A stretch of 22,212 nt of DNA from Acidobacteriota bacterium. Its GTDB lineage: Bacteria > Acidobacteriota > Terriglobia > Terriglobales > Acidobacteriaceae. The stretch is taken from positions 1-22,212 of the forward strand of contig JAKCDN010000008.1 of the NCBI GenBank assembly GCA_021841795.1. Direction: 5' to 3'. Shown piece by piece: positions 8,724 through 15,177 of the stretch (the first letter of the stretch is position 1; the number at the start of each line of letters is the position of its first letter). The position numbers were made by a program, and so were the translations under genes. The notes under the pieces are model-generated. The model made no database searches, was not told the DNA's origin, and worked only from the letters and a program-made list of their open reading frames with translations.

Positions 8724-9050
8724 GTTACGGTTCTGCCGCGAAATTCCGTGCCTGCCCGGCGAGACAAAGCCGGGCAGATACGAGCGAAAGGGCATTCTCG
8801 ACGGGATTCCAGCACCATGGCGATGCCGGACGCTGCGCCGATGCGCGGAGCCGGCATGATCTTCAATCCCGGGCTGAAGAGGAGTTTCCAATAAATTCCG
8901 TATCTCCTCCGGAATCACGCTCCTGGGCTTCCGGTGCGGCTGCGCACCGCCGTCTTCGGGCAACCTTTAGCGGCAGTTGGTGTCTAACTTATTGACTGGG
9001 CGAATCATGTCCCAGAGGACCACTAAAATCTCTTACGCGAGGTACATGCC
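8724..9050. other. Hairpin-rich intergenic region upstream of the outer-membrane protein gene
   Basis: No gene was found here. Three separate inverted repeats are visible. CTGCCCGGC (8752-8760) and GCCGGGCAG (8769-8777) make a perfect 9 base-pair stem with an 8-base loop. ATGCCGG (8823-8829) and CCGGCAT (8851-8857) enclose a smaller GCGC/GCGC stem. CGGTGCG (8933-8939) and CGCACCG (8944-8950) make a 7 base-pair stem with a 4-base loop. None has a T-run, so they do not look like terminators. A promoter for the 9051 gene must lie here or be read from upstream. TTGACT (8993-8998) and TAAAAT (9024-9029) are visible, but their 25-base spacing is too long for a normal sigma-70 pair. Confidence 0.5.
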
Positions 9051-9926
9051 ATGACTTTCACCCATCGGAGGCCACTCGTTCGGTGCGCCAGCATGTTAGC
9101 GGCTGCGGTATTGTGGGCAGCCGGTGCTGCGAGCGGGCAAACCGCCTCAACCGACTCCTCCTCCACTCCGTCGGGTTACTCTTCCAGCCAGTCCGGACTG
9201 ACCCAGCTTGCCAGCCTTTCGCTGCCCTCGGCGCCGGTACCCGCAGCAGCCATGGGCGGATCGGCGGGCGGCCAGTACGGCAACGGCAAGGGCTACAGTG
9301 CGAAGAGCGGCGGTGTGCTGCATCGTCTTACGTTTGAGGCCGGCGGCGGCGCAGCCGCGCCAGCCGGGGATAAAGCCGACATCACCTGGGGCGGACAGTT
9401 CCTGTTTGGCGGCGGTGTGAACATCACCAACAAATTAGCCGCGTTCCTCGAGTTCCAGTTCCTGGACAACAAATTGCCCGGAGCAGTAGCCGCTGATGCC
9501 GGCTCGGCGGGAGGCAATTACCATATCGAGGCTCTCACGATTGAGCCGGTCTACGACGTCTTCCCGAAATCGGCCAACGATCTCTACTTAAGGGCGGGCG
9601 GCGGCTATTACCACAAGTCGCTCAACTTTACCGATCCGACCCAGAGCTGCGGGTTCTTTTATTACTACTATTCATGCGGGACCAGCAACCAGACGATAGG
9701 CTCCTTCAGCTCGAACAATGGCGGCTTTGACGTAGGAGCCGGCTATCAGCATCGCTTTGGCGGAATGTATGGCCAAAGCCGGATCAGGCTCTTCGCCGAG
9801 GTCAGGTACCTGGATGTGCTGTCGCCTGCGCTCAGAAGCGTAGCCCCTGCCGGGAGCGGGCTGAATCCGGTGAATATCGACGCCAGCACCAAGCTGATGC
9901 CGATCACCCTCGGCATTCGCTGGTAG
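9051..9926 (+). CDS. Outer-membrane beta-barrel protein, function unknown
   Basis: The 291-residue product starts with a Sec signal peptide: Arg/His-rich N-terminus, hydrophobic core at about residues 14-27, and probable cleavage near ASGQ at about residue 30. A Ser/Gly/Ala-rich linker runs to about residue 90. The rest alternates Gly/aromatic-rich strands such as TWGGQFLFGGGVNITNKLAA, LYLRAGGGYYHKSL and GAGYQHRFGG, and ends in PITLGIRW. A C-terminal aromatic residue on the last strand is the usual signal for outer-membrane assembly. The size and strand pattern suggest a small OmpA- or OmpW-like 8-strand barrel, but I cannot name a family. A CGF...CGT segment (two Cys about ten residues apart) may form a disulphide in a surface loop. 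The ribosome binding site is GAGG at 9039-9042, eight bases upstream. Its partner or substrate is unknown. Confidence 0.8.
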   Translation: MTFTHRRPLVRCASMLAAAVLWAAGAASGQTASTDSSSTPSGYSSSQSGLTQLASLSLPSAPVPAAAMGGSAGGQYGNGKGYSAKSGGVLHRLTFEAGGGAAAPAGDKADITWGGQFLFGGGVNITNKLAAFLEFQFLDNKLPGAVAADAGSAGGNYHIEALTIEPVYDVFPKSANDLYLRAGGGYYHKSLNFTDPTQSCGFFYYYYSCGTSNQTIGSFSSNNGGFDVGAGYQHRFGGMYGQSRIRLFAEVRYLDVLSPALRSVAPAGSGLNPVNIDASTKLMPITLGIRW

Positions 9927-9966
9927 TCAGCCTTCGTTCCCAGACCGCTCGAAGAGCAAACTCATA

Positions 9967-10008
9967 GCTCCCACGCACTTGTCGATTCCCCCGGCAAGGG
10001 GTGGGAGC
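9967..10008. other. Intercistronic hairpin between the beta-barrel and sulfotransferase-like genes
   Basis: GCTCCCAC (9967-9974) pairs perfectly with GTGGGAGC (10001-10008). Inside it CTTG (9978-9981) can pair with CAAG (9995-9998). There is no T-run on either side. It could protect the upstream transcript end or limit read-through. It also overlaps a possible but unlikely GTG start at 10001 for the next gene. Confidence 0.4.
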
Positions 10009-10093
10009 GCAGAGTTCGCCGTCAACCACTTCCCCGGATGCCGCAACTCCGGCAAACTGCCATTCCGCGAGGCGCTCCACGCAAGCAAGAGCG

Positions 10094-12043
10094 ATGTGGG
10101 ATTTTCGACCAGTGAAAGCAGCTCGTAAAAAGCGCGATCCTATTCCCTTCCCCATTGCCGCCGCGGCACTGGTCGCGGTGTCTTTGCTTTTTTCCGGCTG
10201 CAATGCCAAGTTCCAGTTGACCGGGGCGCAGCAGGGCGCACAGCCGGCGGCGCCGCCGCCGAGCGGGGCGCCACCGACCTCAGGCCAGAGCGGCACCGTA
10301 TCGGTGTCGCCGCAATACATTGCCCTGGCGCCGGGCCAGACGTTCCAGTTCAACGCGACCGTAACCGGGAGCGGACAGACGGAGTGGCTGGTCAATGGAT
10401 CACAGAACGGAAGCGCGGCCACGGGCACGGTGAGCGCGACGGGGAACTATACGGCCCCGGCCACGGTGACCCAGAGCGAAAATGTCACGGTGACGGTGGC
10501 GCTCTCCGGCTCGGCGCAGCAGAACTATGCCACGGCGGTGGTTGCGATCATGGCGCCCGGCCAGGTCACGTGTCCATTCGCGCTGGGCAATCCGCAGGTG
10601 GCGCAGTACTCTCTGTATCTGCCGTCACAGGGAAAGATGTCCGTCCAGTTCGGGACGACGACCAGCTACGGTTTTGAGACCTGGCAGGTGCCGACGCCGA
10701 CGGCCAACGGCGGCGATGCGCAGGTTTACGTGGCCGGCATGCTGGGATCGACGCTCTATCACATGCGCGCCCAGGTCACGCTGGCAAATGGCGCGACGTA
10801 CAACGACAGCGACCACACCTGCATGACCGCCGCGCCGCCCGTGACCTCGCCGGTGAACGTGACCTTGAGCAACGGGGCCACGCCACAGCCCGGCATCGAG
10901 CTGTGGAACACGCTGATCCCGGCCAGCGACACGCAGGCATTTGCCACCGACCTGAGCGGCAACGTGATCTGGACGTACGCTTATCCTCACTCAACCAACG
11001 ACTACCTGCAGGGTCTGCAACTGCTCCCGAACGGCAACCTGCTGACGCTGATCTCCTATCTTTCATCGGTGACGACGCAGCAAAGCCCGAACATCATTAA
11101 CGAGGTCAGGGAGATCGATCTGGCCGGCAACACGGTGACCAGCCTGACGATGACCGTGCTGAACCAGAAGCTGGCCGCGGGCAACTTCCGCGACGCCCAG
11201 GGCAACGTGTACCAACTGGGCAGCTTTCACCATGCGGTGCTGGCGCTGCCCAACGGCCACTTTGTCCTGCTGGCTACCTACTTCAGAAAATATACGAACC
11301 TGGCGGGCCACCCCGGCACAATCACGGTGATCGGCGACGCGCTTGTGGATGTGGACCAGAACTTCAATCCCGACTGGGTCTGGAACACCTTCGACCACCT
11401 GGACGTGAACCGGCACCCCATGAACTTCCCGGACTGGACGCACTCGAACGGACTTTTGTATTCGAGCGACGACCACAACCTTCTGCTCTCGATGCGGCAC
11501 CAGAACTGGATCATCAAGATCGACTTCCTGGATGGCACAGGCTCGGGCGACGTCATGTGGCATCTGGGCGAGGGCGGGGATTTCCGGCTGGTTGGGGCTG
11601 TTGATCCGACCGACTGGTTCTACGCCCAGCATGGGTTGAACTACTTTACCCCGAATACGACCGGCATCTTCCGCATGGGGATGATGGATAACGGCAACGA
11701 CCGGATCTTTCCCACCGGCCAGGTGTTCTGCCGTCCGGGAGCGCCTGCCAATCCGCAGTGCTACTCCACGATGCCGGTGCTGGAGTTGAACGAGAGCGCG
11801 ATGACGGCCACCATGATCAAGCACTATGTGCCGCCGGACAACTACTTCAACTTCTTCGGGGGCAACGCCGAGATTCTGGACAACAACGATTACGAAGTGG
11901 ACTTTTGCGCGCCGGCGCAGGGCGCGATTGTGCAGGAACTTAATCCGCAGAGCCTGAATGTGGTGTGGCAGGGAACCACACCGGGCGCCGATCAGTTCCA
12001 CGTTTACCGCCTGCCCAGCCTCTATCCGGGCGTGCAGTGGTAG
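10094..12043 (+). CDS. Arylsulfotransferase (ASST)-like lipoprotein with N-terminal Ig-like domain
   Basis: The product (649 residues from ATG 10094) has a basic N-terminus, a hydrophobic segment at about 19-33 and a lipobox ending FSGC with C36, so it is probably a lipoprotein; F at the -3 position is slightly unusual. A Pro-rich linker is followed by a bacterial Ig-like domain (about 67-152, with VSVSPQYIALAPGQTFQFNA), an Fn3-like stretch (about 165-250), and a beta-propeller (about 265-640). Bacterial ASST transfers sulfate between phenolic compounds through a histidine. E. coli AssT uses H252, H356, R374 and H436. Likely equivalents here are H379/H380 (SFHHAVLALPNGH), H450 (DWTHSN), R468 (LSMRHQ) and H513 (YAQHG). 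The H450-R468 spacing of 18 equals H356-R374. Activity and substrate are inferred. An upstream GTG start (10001) would place 31 unlikely residues before the signal. Confidence 0.8.
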   Translation: MWDFRPVKAARKKRDPIPFPIAAAALVAVSLLFSGCNAKFQLTGAQQGAQPAAPPPSGAPPTSGQSGTVSVSPQYIALAPGQTFQFNATVTGSGQTEWLVNGSQNGSAATGTVSATGNYTAPATVTQSENVTVTVALSGSAQQNYATAVVAIMAPGQVTCPFALGNPQVAQYSLYLPSQGKMSVQFGTTTSYGFETWQVPTPTANGGDAQVYVAGMLGSTLYHMRAQVTLANGATYNDSDHTCMTAAPPVTSPVNVTLSNGATPQPGIELWNTLIPASDTQAFATDLSGNVIWTYAYPHSTNDYLQGLQLLPNGNLLTLISYLSSVTTQQSPNIINEVREIDLAGNTVTSLTMTVLNQKLAAGNFRDAQGNVYQLGSFHHAVLALPNGHFVLLATYFRKYTNLAGHPGTITVIGDALVDVDQNFNPDWVWNTFDHLDVNRHPMNFPDWTHSNGLLYSSDDHNLLLSMRHQNWIIKIDFLDGTGSGDVMWHLGEGGDFRLVGAVDPTDWFYAQHGLNYFTPNTTGIFRMGMMDNGNDRIFPTGQVFCRPGAPANPQCYSTMPVLELNESAMTATMIKHYVPPDNYFNFFGGNAEILDNNDYEVDFCAPAQGAIVQELNPQSLNVVWQGTTPGADQFHVYRLPSLYPGVQW

Positions 12044-12106
12044 CGCGATAGCAGGGCCGGGCGCGGCAGCGGCGGAGCGATGAGGAAGGCGCTCGCGCGC
12101 CGGCGC

Positions 12107-12469
12107 TCACCAGGGATTCTTCAAAGTGGGCGCGCCCACCTCGCCGCGCTCGATGCGATCGAGAAAGATGCGCGCCAGCCTGCGCTCGCCGGGATGACTT
12201 TCGCCGTGCATGGTGCACAGGTCAAGAAACTCTTCGACGAGGGCATTTGGCTCGCCCTGTTGCGCAAAGACGCCCTGCAGCGCCACGGCCAGCTCGCGCA
12301 GCTTTGCCGCCTCAGGCCATGCGTCGGCATCGTCATCGAGCGCGACATAGTCTGAGAACAGGCCGCGGCGTCCCCGCGCGCACTGGTCCAGGCACGCCAG
12401 GAGTTGCTGGCTGAAGGCGCGGCTGAGCGCGTCCATTTGACCGGTTTCGACTTCGTTGGGCGAATCCAT
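12107..12469 (-). CDS. Hypothetical protein, 120 residues
   Basis: I do not recognise this family. The product is soluble-looking, mostly helical and acidic, with no signal peptide or membrane segment. Notable stretches are LLACLDQCARGRRGLFSDY, a DDDAD run, and GESHPGERRLARIFLDRIER. Support for a real gene: GGAAAG lies seven bases upstream of the ATG on the minus strand, it starts 24 bases after the stop of the Xaa-Pro aminopeptidase gene on the same strand, and the opposite strand carries no better candidate. It is probably cotranscribed with the peptidase. Nothing in the sequence says what it does. Confidence 0.65.
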   Translation of the reverse strand: MDSPNEVETGQMDALSRAFSQQLLACLDQCARGRRGLFSDYVALDDDADAWPEAAKLRELAVALQGVFAQQGEPNALVEEFLDLCTMHGESHPGERRLARIFLDRIERGEVGAPTLKNPW

Positions 12470-12493
12470 GCATGCTCTTTCCGGCGGGCCCGG

Positions 12494-13873
12494 CTACCTG
12501 GCGACGCCCTTGCCGGCCTTCATGGCGGCTTCAATCTCGTCGGCAGTATGCGGCAGACCGGCATCGAGATCGATCAGTTTGCCGTCGGGGGCGACCAGAA
12601 AATCGCACTCGATGCGCACGCCGATCTTTTCGTCGGGGATGTACACGCCGGGCTCGATTGTAAATACCATGCCCGGCTTGAGCACGGCGGGATAGACGGC
12701 GGGATCGTGCACATCGATGCCGACCATGTGCCCCAGACCGTGCAGCCAGTAGCGGCCAAGCGGCTGGCCGTGCAGATCCTTGCCGTGGGTGTTGATGTAG
12801 TTGTAGGCGGCGGTGTCGAGCGAGTTCGGATCCTTGCGGTCGCGATCGTCGATGGTGGATTTTCCGGCGACGAACGCGTCGATGGCCGCCTGCTGCGCGC
12901 CGAGCACGACGTTGTAGATTTCGCGTTGCCGCGCGGTGAAGCTCCCGTTGACCGGCACCGTGCGGGTGATGTCGGCCGCGTACATTGAGTACTCGCAGGC
13001 CGCATCCACCAGCAGGAGATCCCCGTCCTGCATGGTGCGGTCGTTACTGGAGTAGTGCAGGATGGTGGAGTTGGGGCCGGAGCCGACGATGGGCGCGTAG
13101 CTGGGCCGCTCGCATCCGTTCTCCATCCAGACGGCGGTCATGGCACCGACGATGGCGCGCTCCGTCATGCCGGGCTTGACCCACCACTGCATCATCACAC
13201 GCTGGGCGAGAATCGAGGCAGCGGAGGCCTTTTTGATGAGAGCAATTTCGCCATCATCCTTGATCTGCCGCAAGGGCATGGTCAGCGTGGTTACATCCTG
13301 GGCGCGCGGAGCATCGCTGCTGCCAAGGGTGGCCGCCATAAAGCCGAGCAGCGCCGTGGCGGGGGGAGTATCGGGCTGCGTCCAGAGGTTGTAGAAGAGC
13401 CCGCGGTCAGCGGAGACCATCCGGCTCAATTCCGCCGGCAGATCGGTCATCGGCTCCACATCATCGACCCCCGCGGCCTGTTCCACTGCCGGCGTGGCCG
13501 CATCCATCTTGACGCCGGTATAGACTTCCATGCGCAGGTTGCGCGCGGGCAGAAACAGGATCTCGCGGTAGGCGCGAGCGGTAGCTCCCTCAGCGGCGGA
13601 ACCGACAATCATGAGCGCCGCTCCGGGCTGGGTCCAACCGGTGAGGTAGTAGAAGTCAGAGTCCTGGCGGTAGGGCATAAAGTCCAGCACGGGCTCTTCG
13701 GCGGCAAAGAGGATGGCCACACCGCCGTGGAGCTCGCCGGCCAGAGCCACGCGGCGGGCGCGATAGACGCCTGCGGATTGTTTCTCAAGGGCAAAGAGTG
13801 CGGAAGGATGAAGGAGGAATAACCCGGCGAGCAGGACGAGCCAAGCCAGGAGAGGAAGGCCGAGCCTTTTCAT
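12494..13873 (-). CDS. pepP: Exported Xaa-Pro aminopeptidase (M24B family)
   Basis: Xaa-Pro aminopeptidases remove the N-terminal residue from peptides with proline at position 2, using a dinuclear metal centre in a pita-bread fold. The 459-residue product has an N-terminal aminopeptidase P-type domain (about 35-190, with FMPYRQDSDFYYLTGW) and a catalytic domain (about 205-455). The five metal ligands are present: D290 (LLLVDAACEY), D301 (AADITRT), H382 (HGLGHMVGIDVH), E407 (FTIEPGVY) and E422 (VRIECDF). The 11-residue gap between the two Asp equals that of E. coli PepP (D260/D271). Residues 4-28 look like a Sec signal peptide, so the enzyme is probably periplasmic, unlike cytoplasmic E. coli PepP. 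The small gene at 12107-12469 follows in the same direction; rimP lies divergently upstream. Confidence 0.93.
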   Translation of the reverse strand: MKRLGLPLLAWLVLLAGLFLLHPSALFALEKQSAGVYRARRVALAGELHGGVAILFAAEEPVLDFMPYRQDSDFYYLTGWTQPGAALMIVGSAAEGATARAYREILFLPARNLRMEVYTGVKMDAATPAVEQAAGVDDVEPMTDLPAELSRMVSADRGLFYNLWTQPDTPPATALLGFMAATLGSSDAPRAQDVTTLTMPLRQIKDDGEIALIKKASAASILAQRVMMQWWVKPGMTERAIVGAMTAVWMENGCERPSYAPIVGSGPNSTILHYSSNDRTMQDGDLLLVDAACEYSMYAADITRTVPVNGSFTARQREIYNVVLGAQQAAIDAFVAGKSTIDDRDRKDPNSLDTAAYNYINTHGKDLHGQPLGRYWLHGLGHMVGIDVHDPAVYPAVLKPGMVFTIEPGVYIPDEKIGVRIECDFLVAPDGKLIDLDAGLPHTADEIEAAMKAGKGVAR

Positions 13874-14190
13874 TCCGCTATTGTCATCCTTCGCTCGCCC
13901 TGGTGCAAAAGGAAAAATCGCCCGTTCCGTTCCGGACGGTCAGGGAGTGACATCTGCTGCGGTTGCGCGATTCGGCCGACCGCGGCGAGATTCCGCGGGG
14001 GATGCCTGGGAGGTCCCGCGACAGGGCGGATATCGCCAGGGCGCACGGGATTGCGCGCTGGAATCCGGCGGTGAATCGTCCCGCTCTCTGCACCGATACG
14101 GGGTTTGGCTGGCGCGGCGGGCAGGGGGCGTGGCGAGGGCAATCCGCCGCGTTGACAGGAAATTCACGACGGCGCAGAGGCCGCAGACAG
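13874..14190. other. Divergent intergenic region between pepP and the rimP promoter
   Basis: This is about 317 bases of GC-rich sequence between the divergent pepP and rimP genes. The frame of rimP stays open across it, but the encoded residues do not resemble RimP. A CCGCGG...CCGCGG inverted repeat is visible at 13980-13998. TTGACA occurs at 14152-14157 without a matching -10. I see no tRNA, although tRNA genes sometimes lie upstream of rimP in other bacteria. A promoter for pepP is expected here but I could not assign one. Confidence 0.4.
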
Positions 14191-14219
14191 TTGAATTTCG
14201 CCCCGTTTCGCAGTATCCT
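14191..14219 (+). promoter_or_regulatory. Candidate sigma-70 promoter for rimP-nusA-infB
   Basis: TTGAAT at 14191-14196 and TATCCT at 14214-14219 are separated by exactly 17 bases. Each matches the -35 or -10 consensus at four of six positions. Transcription would begin near 14226, leaving a leader of about 160 bases before rimP that holds the hairpins described next. This is the best promoter-like pair in the window, but it has not been tested. Confidence 0.45.
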
Positions 14220-14238
14220 TAGCTTGCAGACGCGTTTG

Positions 14239-14307
14239 TCCGCCAGTTATTCCGTGTGCGCACCGGCTGGCGGAGAGATGAGTGGGCCGAAAGCCCACTT
14301 TTTATTT
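14239..14307 (+). promoter_or_regulatory. Structured rimP leader with terminator-like hairpin (attenuator candidate)
   Basis: Two stems lie in tandem between the promoter and rimP. TCCGCCAG (14239-14246) pairs perfectly with CTGGCGGA (14267-14274), with further pairing inside. Six bases later AGTGGGC (14281-14287) pairs with GCCCACT (14293-14299) around a CGAAA loop, followed by T residues and ATTTG (to 14307). The second is a textbook intrinsic-terminator shape placed before the genes, so it may work as an attenuator. A rimP leader with a terminator is known in gammaproteobacteria (an Rfam family); this could be an analogous element. Because NusA stimulates hairpin-dependent termination and is encoded in this operon, negative feedback is a plausible inference. 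A third hairpin, GCTGCC/GGCAGC (14361-14377), abuts the rimP GAGG. Confidence 0.55.
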
Positions 14308-14385
14308 GCGGCAAATTTGACCCGGCAAACCCAGCAAAATCAGGGAGATCCGGGAGGCAGGCTGCCTGAAGGGCAGCGAGGCACG

Positions 14386-14991
14386 ATGGCGGTCAGGCTG
14401 GACGAAATCCGAAAAGCAGCGGAGCGGGTAGCCGCCTCGCATGGGCTCGAAGTGGTCGATCTCGAGTTTGCCGGGCCGCCCAAGGACCGCATTCTGCGCA
14501 TTACGCTGGAGAAGAACGCCGCAGGCCGGGCGCAACTGAAGGCGGCGGCGGAAGCGGGGGCGAAAGACCTGCCGGAGAAGCTGCTGGAAGGCGCGCTGGC
14601 AGTGGAGCAGCTCTCGGGCGTAACGCACGAGGATTGCGCCGAATTCAGCCGCGACTTTGGGGTTCTGCTCGACGTGGAGGATCTGGTTTCCAGCGAGTCG
14701 TACACGCTGGAGGCCAGTTCTCCGGGGCTCGATCGAAAGCTGGCCAGCGCGGAGGAGTTCGAGCGGTTCGCAGGCTGCCTGGTCAAGGTGAGGACATATG
14801 AGCCGGTGCGCAACAATCGGCACTGGCAGGGAAGATTGGTGACGGGCGAGGGAACGCCGTCCGATACGGGAAAAATTACGCTCGACCTTGCAGCGATGCG
14901 GCAGAACAGCAAGAGCCGCAAGGCGGGGTTAGAAACGGTGGAGATCGCCCTGAGCAACATTGAGAAGGCGAATCTTGTGCCGGAAATCTGA
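14386..14991 (+). CDS. rimP: Ribosome maturation factor RimP
   Basis: RimP assists maturation of the 30S ribosomal subunit. The 201-residue product has the N-terminal alpha/beta domain (LEVVDLEFAG...DRILRITLEK), the diagnostic stretch YTLEASSPGLDRKL at about 106-119, and the C-terminal Sm-like domain (about 128-200). It is longer than the usual 150-160 residues because of an Ala/Glu/Lys-rich insert at about 45-76, between the second strand and GVTHEDCAEFSRDFGVLLD. ATG 14386 has GAGG at 14378-14381, four bases upstream. The frame is open for a further 423 bases upstream, but that part does not resemble RimP and covers the promoter and leader. It is the first gene of the rimP-nusA-infB operon. 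Confidence 0.93.
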   Translation: MAVRLDEIRKAAERVAASHGLEVVDLEFAGPPKDRILRITLEKNAAGRAQLKAAAEAGAKDLPEKLLEGALAVEQLSGVTHEDCAEFSRDFGVLLDVEDLVSSESYTLEASSPGLDRKLASAEEFERFAGCLVKVRTYEPVRNNRHWQGRLVTGEGTPSDTGKITLDLAAMRQNSKSRKAGLETVEIALSNIEKANLVPEI

Positions 14992-15122
14992 AAGACAGGG
15001 ACGCGGGGCGCAGGAGACGATAGCCCGCCGGCTGGAATCGGCGGGGACATGGGGGAGAAGTGCAAACGGCTTTATAGTCCCCTGTTCCCAGATTTGCGGT
15101 CCCTATCAATGAGAAACAGCGA

Positions 15123-15154
15123 TGCCGGGTGATCGGAAGCGATTGCGCCCGGCA
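15123..15154. other. Hairpin in the rimP-nusA spacer
   Basis: TGCCGGG (15123-15129) pairs with CCCGGCA (15148-15154). Inside it ATCG (15132-15135) pairs with CGAT (15140-15143) around a GAAG loop. There is no T-run. It lies 23 bases before the nusA start in an unusually long (186-base) spacer, so it may affect nusA translation or be an RNA-processing site. This is a structural observation only. Confidence 0.35.
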
Positions 15155-15177
15155 CGCAGGATGCGAGAGCAAGCAGT

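Noticed and set aside
8993..9029. TTGACT and TAAAAT as a promoter for the 9051 gene
   Set aside because: The 25-base spacer is too long for a sigma-70 promoter, though TAAAAT may still be part of another promoter type.
10001..10093. Upstream GTG start for the ASST-like lipoprotein
   Set aside because: It would put 31 polar residues before the lipoprotein signal and starts inside a hairpin arm.
14152..14157. Perfect TTGACA -35 box
   Set aside because: The sequence 16-18 bases downstream has no -10 resemblance; the TTGAAT/TATCCT pair at 14191-14219 is better.
13963..14385. Upstream extension of rimP
   Set aside because: It covers the promoter and terminator-like leader, and the encoded residues do not resemble RimP.
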